From JBMNOI01 sp050942995 (GTDB lineage: Bacteria; Chloroflexota; Anaerolineae; UBA1429): a DNA stretch of 31,135 nt. The stretch lies in contig JBMNOI010000036.1 of the NCBI GenBank assembly GCA_050942995.1, positions 1 through 31,135 on the forward strand, read 5' to 3'. A program made the translations under genes and the position numbers. This document shows positions 1 to 6,700 of the stretch, one piece after another. The notes below the pieces were generated by a model that was given only the letters and a program-made list of their open reading frames with translations, was not told where the DNA came from and did no database searches. Positions within the stretch are counted from its first letter, which is position 1, and each line of letters starts with the position of its first letter.

Positions 1-19
1 GGGCACATCGCCCAACGGC

Positions 20-48
20 CCTCCTCTCCCATACCATGGGAGAGGAGG
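20..48. repeat. Palindromic intergenic repeat, copy 1
   Basis: Perfect 13-bp inverted arms (20-32 and 36-48) flank a 3-nt loop, ACC. The core CTCTCCCA/TGGGAGAG is shared with the palindromes at 133-160 and 9691-9724. There is no T-tract, so it is not a typical intrinsic terminator. It looks like a REP-like or degenerate mobile hairpin. Confidence 0.7.
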
Positions 49-132
49 AAGACGTGACGCCGCGCATAGTGCATCTTGACACTGGCTCTGGCCCCTCGTC
101 CCACGGTGACGGGGGCGCTGCTAACTCTGTCT

Positions 133-160
133 CCCCTCTCCCACATGTGTGGGAGAGGGG
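133..160. repeat. Palindromic intergenic repeat, copy 2
   Basis: Perfect 13-bp arms (133-145 and 148-160) surround a TG centre. The inner sequence CCCTCTCCCACATGTGTGGG is identical to the centre of the copy at 9691-9724, almost 9.6 kb away. This makes it an interspersed palindromic repeat rather than a chance hairpin. Confidence 0.75.
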
Positions 161-236
161 ACGGGGGCGAGGGCCATTCGCCCACCGCGGGGGGTGAGGG
201 CGGTGAGGGCCTCCACTTCTATTGCGATTCGATTCG

Positions 237-245
237 TGCTATACT
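237..245 (+). promoter_or_regulatory. Extended -10 promoter for the phosphotransferase
   Basis: TG at 237-238, one spacer base, then TATACT at 240-245 matches an extended -10 sigma-70-type element. No good -35 lies at the right distance, which is usual for extended -10 promoters. The inferred start of transcription near 252 leaves a leader of about 95 nt before the ATG at 348. Confidence 0.45.
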
Positions 246-253
246 ATCTTCTT

Positions 254-287
254 GCATGCGTCGCGCCGGTTCGGTGGCGACGCATGC
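254..287 (+). promoter_or_regulatory. 5' leader hairpin upstream of the phosphotransferase
   Basis: GCATGCGTCGC (254-264) pairs perfectly with GCGACGCATGC (277-287) across a 12-nt loop. It would sit at the very 5' end of the transcript from the promoter at 237-245. No U-tract follows, so an mRNA-stability or regulatory role is more likely than termination. This is inference only. Confidence 0.45.
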
Positions 288-347
288 CGGTGTGGCGGGG
301 TCGCCCGAGTGACGGCCCCGATCAAAAAATCAGAGGTTGTTCACAAT

Positions 348-1322
348 ATGCTCGATCCATTCCGAGATCCCCCCACCTGGGATGCCGTCACGGCTTTGCT
401 GGACGTGATCGCGCCGGGCAGCGCCGTGCTGACCATCGATCCGGTGCCGGGGCTCTTTCGTAGCGCCACCCATCGGGTGGATGCCCGTATGGCCAACGGT
501 CGCATTCTGCACATCGCCATTCGTCGCTATGCCGAAAATAGCGAGCACGATCCTCGCGAGCGGGCGGTGCGCCAGTTCCGCATCCTCACCCTGATGCACG
601 AGCACGGCATTCCGGTGGTTCGGCCCCTCTATCTGGATGATGAGGGCTCGCTGCTGGGCGCGCCCGGCATTGCCACTATGCGCGCGCCGGGGCAGCCCAA
701 CCTGTTGCCGGAGGATCCCCCGGCGTGGGCCGAAGCCATGGGCCGGATGCTGGCCCGCATCCACCGGGTCCCCTGCGACGAGACCATTCGCGATACCCTG
801 CCCTATGCCAACGCCGAGAGCACCCGCTTTCTGCATGTGGACGCTCTCCCCGAGGAGCTGGCCGCCCATCCCGACGGCCCCCTGGTATGGCAGACGGTGC
901 GCGATCTGCTGCCCACCCAGGCGCAGGCGCCCTCGGCCATCACGCATATGAACTACTGGCCCGGCAATGTGTACTGGGACGATGACGGTGAGATCAGCGC
1001 GGTGGTGGATTGGGAGGAGGTATCCTACGGTGACCCGGGCATCGACGTGGCCCATTGCCGCATGGCCCTGAGCCTCACCGGCAGGAGCCAGTCTGCCGAC
1101 GAGTTCCTGGCCGCCTATGAGGACGAGGCCGGCCACCCCGTGGTGAACCTGGGCCTGTGGGAGCTGGCCGCCGCCGCCGGCGCCATGCCCAACCTCACCT
1201 GGGGTATGGACGAGGTGCAGCGCCAGCGCGAGCTGGTCCCCCATATGACGATGACGCCCGAATCGGTCTGCGAGGCCTTTCGCCATTTCATCGCCGGCGC
1301 TATGCGCCGCGCAGGGTTTTAG
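348..1322 (+). CDS. APH-family phosphotransferase with Asn at the catalytic position
   Basis: Protein of 324 aa of the aminoglycoside phosphotransferase (APH, kinase-like fold) superfamily. The C-terminal half shows the Brenner-type loop HMNYWPGNV (residues 200-208), then a VVDWEEV segment that supplies the DFG-equivalent Asp, and a GDPGIDVAH segment. The N-lobe is less conserved. Family members phosphorylate small hydroxylated compounds such as antibiotics, choline or sugars with ATP. In this family the loop normally reads HxD, with Asp as catalytic base; here codon 951-953 is AAC (Asn202), so activity may be reduced or altered. I start at ATG 348 because AGAGG lies 11 nt upstream and the protein then begins near the family start; the frame is open further upstream without recognisable homology. 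Substrate cannot be assigned. The gene stands alone, followed by a hairpin and a terminator. Confidence 0.8.
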   Translation: MLDPFRDPPTWDAVTALLDVIAPGSAVLTIDPVPGLFRSATHRVDARMANGRILHIAIRRYAENSEHDPRERAVRQFRILTLMHEHGIPVVRPLYLDDEGSLLGAPGIATMRAPGQPNLLPEDPPAWAEAMGRMLARIHRVPCDETIRDTLPYANAESTRFLHVDALPEELAAHPDGPLVWQTVRDLLPTQAQAPSAITHMNYWPGNVYWDDDGEISAVVDWEEVSYGDPGIDVAHCRMALSLTGRSQSADEFLAAYEDEAGHPVVNLGLWELAAAAGAMPNLTWGMDEVQRQRELVPHMTMTPESVCEAFRHFIAGAMRRAGF

Positions 1323-1342
1323 AGAGGTACCCAGTGGCGAGA

Positions 1343-1362
1343 GGGCGGTGTACTCACCGCCC
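1343..1362. repeat. GGGCGGTG hairpin repeat
   Basis: GGGCGGTG (1343-1350), loop TACT, CACCGCCC (1355-1362) forms a perfect 8-bp stem. The string GTA(C/T)TCACCGCCC recurs at 18248-18260, and related GCGGTG/CACCGC hairpins occur at 9722-9772 and 12305-12320. This suggests a short interspersed repeat family. Confidence 0.55.
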
Positions 1363-1410
1363 GACTCCCGGGGGAGGGGGGCGGATGCCGTTTCGTGTGT
1401 CCTTTGGGTA

Positions 1411-1438
1411 GGGGCGGCTCGCGAGCCGCCCCTTTTAT
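1411..1438 (+). terminator. Intrinsic terminator after the phosphotransferase
   Basis: A perfectly self-complementary 22-nt GC-rich palindrome (1411-1432) is followed by TTTTATT. It lies 90 nt after the phosphotransferase stop and 95 nt beyond the stop of the converging minus-strand gene. The T-run favours plus-strand termination, though the stem could serve both directions. Confidence 0.7.
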
Positions 1439-1533
1439 TCCGATCATGGCGGCGAATACGCCGCAGCGTACCCGCCGCCTGTTTCATGCGCCCGCATTTC
1501 ATGCGTCCGCAAGCGAGGGTCTCCCTCACTGCC

Positions 1534-2919
1534 TTACGGCAACGGACACGCCGCGGCGTCGCGCTCCAGCACCACGGCGATCTCGTCCTCTTCCTCTCCG
1601 ACCACGGCGCGTTCTGTGAATCGCTCGCGCCAGCAGGCCGAATCTCGCGCCGCCGCCAGCAGGTGCTCCTGATCCTCGGGATGCAGCAGCAGATGGGTGA
1701 TGCCGTAGCCGTCCAGGATGGCCTGCCAGTCGTAGCGGGCGTTCATCAGTGCCAGATACTCCAGCCATTCCTCGTAAGAGTACAGCTCGAACCGCGTATC
1801 GACAAAGACCGGCACCTGCGGGCATGCCCAGGCGATGTAACTGCCGTAGGACATGTCGTTGAACAGCCGGTCGCTCCCGGTCATCTCCTCGCACAGATAG
1901 TCCGTGGCCTCTACCGGCGTGTAGACGTGGACGATCTCGCCACAGGTCAGGTTTCGGGGCAGGTACGGGCGCAGCCAGGGCAGGCTAAGGATCAGGGCGG
2001 CGCCAAAGAGGCCCAGCAGCAGCGCGTTCGCGACGGTGACGCCGTGCGCCTGGATGGGTGGCGCCGTACGGGTGACGCCCACGGCCCGTGCGGCGGCGGC
2101 GGCGGCGACAAAGGCGAACCAGGGCGGATTGCGATGCGCCCAGAGGGCCAGCGCGCCGAAGAGGAGCAGCGCCGGCGTCTCGAAGGCGTCGGGACGATGG
2201 CGGCGACGGATAAAGAGGGTGGCCAGGGCCGCCACGCCCAAAAAGAACGCGCCGCCGGTGACATTCTCGACGGTGAGGGCGCGAAACTCCATATTGAGGG
2301 TCATAGTGCCCCGGTTGCGCACAAAGCCGAGCACGTAATCCACCATGCCCATGGGACCGGCGGGGTTGAGGGCCGGTGCCACCAGACAGGCCGGCGCGGG
2401 GAGCAGCCCGTTGCGCCAGGGAAGGGAGCGCAGGGTGGCGGCGAGGGTGGGTCTGGCCGGCGGGGTCCACTCTACCGCCTCCCAGATCATCGCCAGCGCG
2501 TAGCAGCCCACCAGGGCCAGGCCAAAGATGAACCCGCCGTGGGCGTTGCTCCACAGGACAAAGAGGGGCGGCAGCCCCCACAGCCAGCGCCCGCCGCGCA
2601 GGCGGTGGCGGACGATGAGCCAGAGGGCCAGTCCGAAGCAGAGGAAGGAGATGCCCTGGGGGCGCACGGCCCAGTTCTGGAAGCCTACAACGCCGGCCCA
2701 GATGGTGAGCACCGTCGCGAGGCGCAGGTCGCCGCTGAGGGAGACCAGGCAACGCCGGAGCAACAGATAGCCCCCCGCCACCACCAGGCCGAAGACAAAG
2801 ACCACCAGCGGCGGGCCGCCGGCGCGCAGCAGGCCGTAGTGGGCCAGTTGCATCAGCCAGGCGCCGTTGGTCCATGCCTCGCCGGTGTGGCGAAAGGTAA
2901 AGGTGTCCGTCGTTGGCAC
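1534..2919 (-). pseudogene. 5'-truncated polytopic membrane glycosyltransferase-like gene (GT39/PMT-like)
   Basis: The frame encodes about ten hydrophobic segments followed by a soluble C-terminal part, in the style of bacterial PMT/ArnT-like (GT-C) membrane glycosyltransferases. Visible landmarks are a 'VPTTDTFTF' loop, 'AWTNGAWLMQ', 'AVRPQGIS', 'NAHGGFIFGL', and a C-terminal segment with GDRLFND-like and VFVDTRFELY motifs. In related proteins the VPTTD loop is preceded by a first transmembrane helix and an acidic, catalytically important extracytoplasmic loop. Here these are missing: recognisable sequence stops near 2945, where the divergent cpaE-like gene starts (ATG 2936). The frame continues open beyond that point only as the antisense of cpaE. 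A GTG at 2919 could start a 461-aa product, but without the N-terminal catalytic region. I therefore call it a truncated remnant; a shorter functional membrane protein cannot be excluded. Confidence 0.6.
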
Positions 2920-2935
2920 GGCGCCGCTCTCGGCG

Positions 2936-4216
2936 ATGATTCCGGGAGAGACGCTACGTGTATTGCTGGTGAGCACCCATGGTGAGGTGCGCGATGAGGT
3001 GGCCCGGGCGCTGGACGTCAGCGTCGCCGCCCATCGGCTGGCCTGGGTGTCCGAGCCGGACCTGGCCATGCGCCGGGTGGAAGAGCTGGTGCCCCACCTG
3101 GTGCTGGTGGACGACGAACTGGGCAGGACCAGCGCCGTGACGCTGATCCGCGAGATCGGCGACCGTGCCCCCGGGGCCGTGGTGCTGGCCCTGGTATCCG
3201 AGGGCGCCGTCAGCCGCGCCAGCCAGGCCATGCTGGCCGGAGCGCGGGCCTTTTTGATCAAACCGCTGCGTTCGGAGGATCTGGCCCTGGCGCTGCGCGA
3301 GGTGCTGGACGATCGTCGCACCGAGCGGGTCGCCGAGGGGCCCCGACGGCCTATGGGCCGGGTAGTGGCCCTCTGTGCGCCCAAGGGCGGCACCGGCCGC
3401 ACCTCTCTGGCCGTCAACCTCGCCGTCAACCTGCGCATCCTCTCGGAGCAGCCGGTAGCGCTGGTCGACGCCGATTTCGCCGCGCCGGCCCTGGATGTGG
3501 CCCTGAACCTCCACGCCGAGCGCGATGTGACCGATCTGCTCCCGCGTCTCTCTCGCCTGGATGAGGATCTGGTCGAGGGCGTGCTGGCCGAACACGCCTC
3601 GGGCGTGCGCGTGCTGCTGGCACCACCCCCCGGCGAGCTCGAGGGCTCGATCTCGCTGCCCCACGTGCAGCAGATTCTGGGGGCGCTGCGGCGCATGTTC
3701 GCCTGGGTGGTGGTGGATGTGGGCCTGCCCCTGGACGAGACGGCCTATGCCTACCTCGACAGCGCCGACCGCATCATCGTGTCGGTGCTGCCCGAGATGG
3801 TGGGGCTGCGCAATACGCGCCTCATGTTCGACCAGCTCTACGAGCGCGGCTATGCCGAGAACAAGGTGTGGCTGGTGGTCAACCGCGCCACCATGCGCGG
3901 CGGCATCTCGATTCGCGATATCGAGGATCGACTGCACATCCCGGTGACCTTTCAGATCCCCGACGATCAGCCATTGGTCACCCACAGCATCAACCGGGGC
4001 GTGCCCGTGGCCATGAGCCATCGGCGCAGCGCCCTGGGGCGGGCGTTGTGGGCGTTTACCCGAAAGGTGGTGGACGAGAGCGGCGGGCCGGGCGACCGTC
4101 AGGTCGCCATGGTACAGGAACTGGATCGGGCAGAGCCTGCGCACAAGGACGCGGCCGCATCCGGGGGCAAGGGCCGGGGGCTGTTCGCGCGGATGCGCGG
4201 TTCGCGGGCGGGGTGA
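2936..4216 (+). CDS. cpaE: TadZ/CpaE-like pilus-localisation ATPase with a receiver-like domain
   Basis: Protein of 426 aa. Residues about 8-125 resemble a response-regulator receiver: the Asp-bearing strand (LVLVDDEL) and the Lys of FLIKPL are kept, but the N-terminal acidic pair is replaced by STHGE, so phosphorylation is doubtful. Residues 140-395 form a ParA/MinD-type deviant Walker ATPase with KGGTGRTS; the signature Lys150 is present, but the P-loop GKT reads GRT (Arg155). A DADFAAPALD segment follows. In Tad systems CpaE/TadZ places the pilus machinery at the inner membrane or pole. It heads the operon: the stop at 4214-4216 is 2 nt before the tadB start. ATG 2936 is chosen because the receiver strand begins eight residues later; an in-frame ATG at 2867 lies inside the opposing gene. 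No good ribosome-binding site precedes 2936. Confidence 0.85.
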   Translation: MIPGETLRVLLVSTHGEVRDEVARALDVSVAAHRLAWVSEPDLAMRRVEELVPHLVLVDDELGRTSAVTLIREIGDRAPGAVVLALVSEGAVSRASQAMLAGARAFLIKPLRSEDLALALREVLDDRRTERVAEGPRRPMGRVVALCAPKGGTGRTSLAVNLAVNLRILSEQPVALVDADFAAPALDVALNLHAERDVTDLLPRLSRLDEDLVEGVLAEHASGVRVLLAPPPGELEGSISLPHVQQILGALRRMFAWVVVDVGLPLDETAYAYLDSADRIIVSVLPEMVGLRNTRLMFDQLYERGYAENKVWLVVNRATMRGGISIRDIEDRLHIPVTFQIPDDQPLVTHSINRGVPVAMSHRRSALGRALWAFTRKVVDESGGPGDRQVAMVQELDRAEPAHKDAAASGGKGRGLFARMRGSRAG

Positions 4217-4218
4217 AT

Positions 4219-5670
4219 ATGATCAACGCGAGAACGATGACGCGGTCGGCACGGTGGATATGGCTCCTGTGGCCGGTGCTGTGGGCGTCGCTTCTGGCCG
4301 GCTGTGGTGAGGCGATGGACCTGCCGCCGTCGCGGCTGGACGTCTCGCTGACGGCGGCGCAACTGCCCGGCGGCGCCAGGGGGCCGGTGCTGCGCGTGCT
4401 GGTGGTGGCGAGAGACGCCGCCGGCCGGCCCGTGCTCGACCTGCAGATGCGGGCCGCTCTGATCGACGCCGGCGGCGTCGAGATGGCCGATCTGGCTTGC
4501 TCGCCGGTGGCCCAGAGCCCCGGCACCTATCAGAGCGAGGCCTATGTGCCGCCGCCGGACGCCGAGGCCGGTGGATGGACGGTGGCGGTGACGGCGCAGA
4601 AGGGTGACACCGTGACGGAGCGCCGGGCCACGGTGCAGGTGGCGCCTCTCTTTGCCGGGGAGGCATCCACTGCCGTCGCCGTCGATGCGGCGTCCCAAAG
4701 CGGCCTGTCGGCTGCGGCGCCCGTTGACTCTGGCGGGCCGCTGCTCTTTGGCCTGCTGATCTTTCTGGCCGTACTGGTGATCTTTTTCGGGTTGTGGCGA
4801 ACCCTCTCCGCCATCGACCCGCTGGAGGCGCGCATCAAAGAGCTGGGCATGGATCGGGATGCGGTGATGGGGCAAACTACAGCCGCCACTCGCCTGACGC
4901 CGGCCCAACGGTTACTCAACGGGCTGGGGTTGGGGCCACGATTGGCCGAGACGCTGCGCCGGGCCGACGCCCCCTTTACGGCGGTCGAGTTCGCTCTGAT
5001 GATGATCGGCGCCGCTCTGGCGGGGTTCCTGTTGGGGACGCTACGCGCCGGGGTGCTGGCCGGGCTGGCCCTGGGCGGTGTGACCGGCTACCTGCCCCTG
5101 GTCTATCTGAAATCGCTGGAGAGCCGGCGCAAGCGGATCTTTACCGAGCAACTGCCCGACGTGCTCACCCTTATGGTAGGGGCGTTGCGCGCCGGATACG
5201 GCCTGACCCAGACGCTGCAGGAGCTGGTGAACCAGATGCCGCCGCCGGCCTCTACCGAGTTTGCCCGGGTGATGCGCGCTATCGGCCTGGGTGTGTCGGT
5301 GCAGCAGGCCCTGCGCGACATGTCCGAGCGCATCGGCACCGACGACGTGGAGCTGATGGTGACGGCCGTCACCGTCCAGTTCGAGACGGGCGGCAACCTG
5401 GCCGAGACGCTGGAGACCATCGGCGAGACTATCCGCGACCGGGTGCGCATTCTGGGGGAGATTCGCACCTTTACGGCGCAACAGCGTCTGACCGGCTATG
5501 TCCTGGCGGCGTTGCCGCTGGGACTCTTTGGCCTGATCTTTATGATGAATCCCTCCTTCTTCCGACCCTTCTTCGAGCCGGGCTGGCCGCGGATGTTGCC
5601 TTTTATCGCCCTGGGCTTGCAGTTCATCGGCTTTATCCTGATCCGCAGAATCGTCGATATCGAGGTGTAG
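4219..5670 (+). CDS. tadB: TadB-like pilus platform protein fused to a lipoprotein/Ig-like N-terminal domain
   Basis: Protein of 483 aa in one uninterrupted frame. Residues 1-29 form a lipoprotein signal ending in LLAGC (Cys29). Residues about 38-145 look like a beta-sandwich of the YtkA/FixH type (PGTYQSEAYV, GGWTVAVTA). A transmembrane segment lies near 172-194. The rest is a T2SSF/TadB module: hydrophobic pairs near 255-300, the cytoplasmic 'LPDVLTLMVGALRAGYGL' region, the 'FETGGNLAETLE' motif, and C-terminal helices. TadB with TadC forms the inner-membrane platform on which the CpaF/TadA motor acts. The usual TadB is about 300 aa without an extracytoplasmic lipoprotein domain, so the first 170 residues are an accretion. 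The start ATG is 2 nt after the cpaE stop, with GCGGGGTG just upstream; the next gene begins 3 nt after its stop. Confidence 0.85.
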   Translation: MINARTMTRSARWIWLLWPVLWASLLAGCGEAMDLPPSRLDVSLTAAQLPGGARGPVLRVLVVARDAAGRPVLDLQMRAALIDAGGVEMADLACSPVAQSPGTYQSEAYVPPPDAEAGGWTVAVTAQKGDTVTERRATVQVAPLFAGEASTAVAVDAASQSGLSAAAPVDSGGPLLFGLLIFLAVLVIFFGLWRTLSAIDPLEARIKELGMDRDAVMGQTTAATRLTPAQRLLNGLGLGPRLAETLRRADAPFTAVEFALMMIGAALAGFLLGTLRAGVLAGLALGGVTGYLPLVYLKSLESRRKRIFTEQLPDVLTLMVGALRAGYGLTQTLQELVNQMPPPASTEFARVMRAIGLGVSVQQALRDMSERIGTDDVELMVTAVTVQFETGGNLAETLETIGETIRDRVRILGEIRTFTAQQRLTGYVLAALPLGLFGLIFMMNPSFFRPFFEPGWPRMLPFIALGLQFIGFILIRRIVDIEV

Positions 5671-5673
5671 GGT

Positions 5674-6627
5674 ATGAATCTCTACGCACCGCTGGCCGAG
5701 ACGGGAATGTTCACCTCACCGGTGGTCTTTGGCGTGCTGGTGGGGTTGGCGGTGGCCTTTGTATGGGCGGCCCTTTCGCCCGCCGCGCCGACCCGGGTGG
5801 TGAAGGATCGTCTTAGCAACTACCTGGAACGCACCGATATTATCGAAGAGACCGAGATGCGTGCGCCGCTGAGTCGTCGCGTACTCTGGCCGGTGGTACG
5901 GGCGGTGCTGCGCACCCTGGGGCGAATGCTGCCCCACCGCGCGGCCGAGGAGACTCGGGTGCGGCTGATCCGCGCCGGGCAGCCCGGCGGCCTCACCGTG
6001 CTCGATTTCTACGGCCTGCGCTTGCTGGCCGCCGGGCTGGTGGCCGCGGCCGGATACTGGGCGGCGGGGCCCGACCGGCCCATGAGCCACGCCCTGCTCA
6101 TGGCGACGGTCGGCGGTCTCATCGGCTATCTGCTGCCCTCTTTCTGGCTGGGTAGCCTGGAGCGGCAGCGCAAGAGCGAGATCGAGCGGGCGCTGCCTAA
6201 CGCTCTGGATATGCTCACCGTGGGCGTAGAGGCGGGACTGGCCTTTGAATCGGCCATGATGCGGGTGGCCGATCGCTGGGATAACGCCCTCACCCGCGAT
6301 CTCAGACGGGCGGTGCTGGAGATGCGCATGGGCATCCAGCGCAACGAGGCGCTGATGAACCTGGCCGAGCGCTCGGACGTGCCCGAGCTGCGCACCTTTG
6401 TGGCCGTGCTGGTACAGAGCACCCAACTGGGCGTCAGCATCGCCGAGGTGCTGCACACCCAGGCCGATATGATGCGTCTCAAGCGACGACAACGCGCCGA
6501 ACGGCTGGCCCGCGAGGCCGGTATCAAGATGATCTTTCCGCTGGTGTTCCTGATATTTCCGGCCATGTTCGTGGTGTTGCTGGGGCCGGCCATCCCGCAA
6601 ATTATGAGTACCCTGGGGGGTCTGTAG
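5674..6627 (+). CDS. tadC: TadC-like pilus platform protein
   Basis: Protein of 317 aa, the usual length for TadC (T2SSF domain). An N-terminal membrane segment (residues about 12-34) is followed by a basic cytoplasmic stretch, two helices near 110-170, the conserved 'ALPNALDMLTVGVEAGLAFE' cytoplasmic region near 174-193, the 'QSTQLGVSIAEVL' motif, and a C-terminal hydrophobic pair (IFPLVFLIFPAMFVVLLGP). It pairs with TadB as inner-membrane anchor for the motor ATPase in Flp/Tad pilus assembly. It lies 3 nt after tadB, so translational coupling is likely. Confidence 0.88.
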   Translation: MNLYAPLAETGMFTSPVVFGVLVGLAVAFVWAALSPAAPTRVVKDRLSNYLERTDIIEETEMRAPLSRRVLWPVVRAVLRTLGRMLPHRAAEETRVRLIRAGQPGGLTVLDFYGLRLLAAGLVAAAGYWAAGPDRPMSHALLMATVGGLIGYLLPSFWLGSLERQRKSEIERALPNALDMLTVGVEAGLAFESAMMRVADRWDNALTRDLRRAVLEMRMGIQRNEALMNLAERSDVPELRTFVAVLVQSTQLGVSIAEVLHTQADMMRLKRRQRAERLAREAGIKMIFPLVFLIFPAMFVVLLGPAIPQIMSTLGGL

Positions 6628-6700
6628 GTCGGGCGGGCATAACGACGTGCTTCGCCCGAGGTGGTCTGGTACACGAGGGATAGATGGAGGCGAGTCGGCC

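Larger units (their letters stand above)
1..347. other. Intergenic region with two palindromes, a promoter and a hairpin leader
   Basis: No convincing gene is visible in this stretch. Short frames open here run into the next gene's frame but show no domain. It holds two CTCTCCCA...TGGGAGAG palindromes (20-48 and 133-160), an extended -10 promoter (237-245) and a perfect 11-bp hairpin (254-287). All are listed separately. Confidence 0.6.

Noticed and set aside
76..463. Overlapping short frames at the window start
   Set aside because: They run through palindromes and a promoter and have no homology-like features.
2920..3696. Upstream extension of the truncated GT-C-like gene to a 720-codon frame
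   Set aside because: The extension is Ser/Arg-rich, without membrane helices, and is exactly antisense to cpaE; it is not the missing N-terminus.
2954..4144. Long minus-strand frame across cpaE
   Set aside because: Antisense shadow of a recognisable ATPase gene, with low-complexity composition and no motifs.
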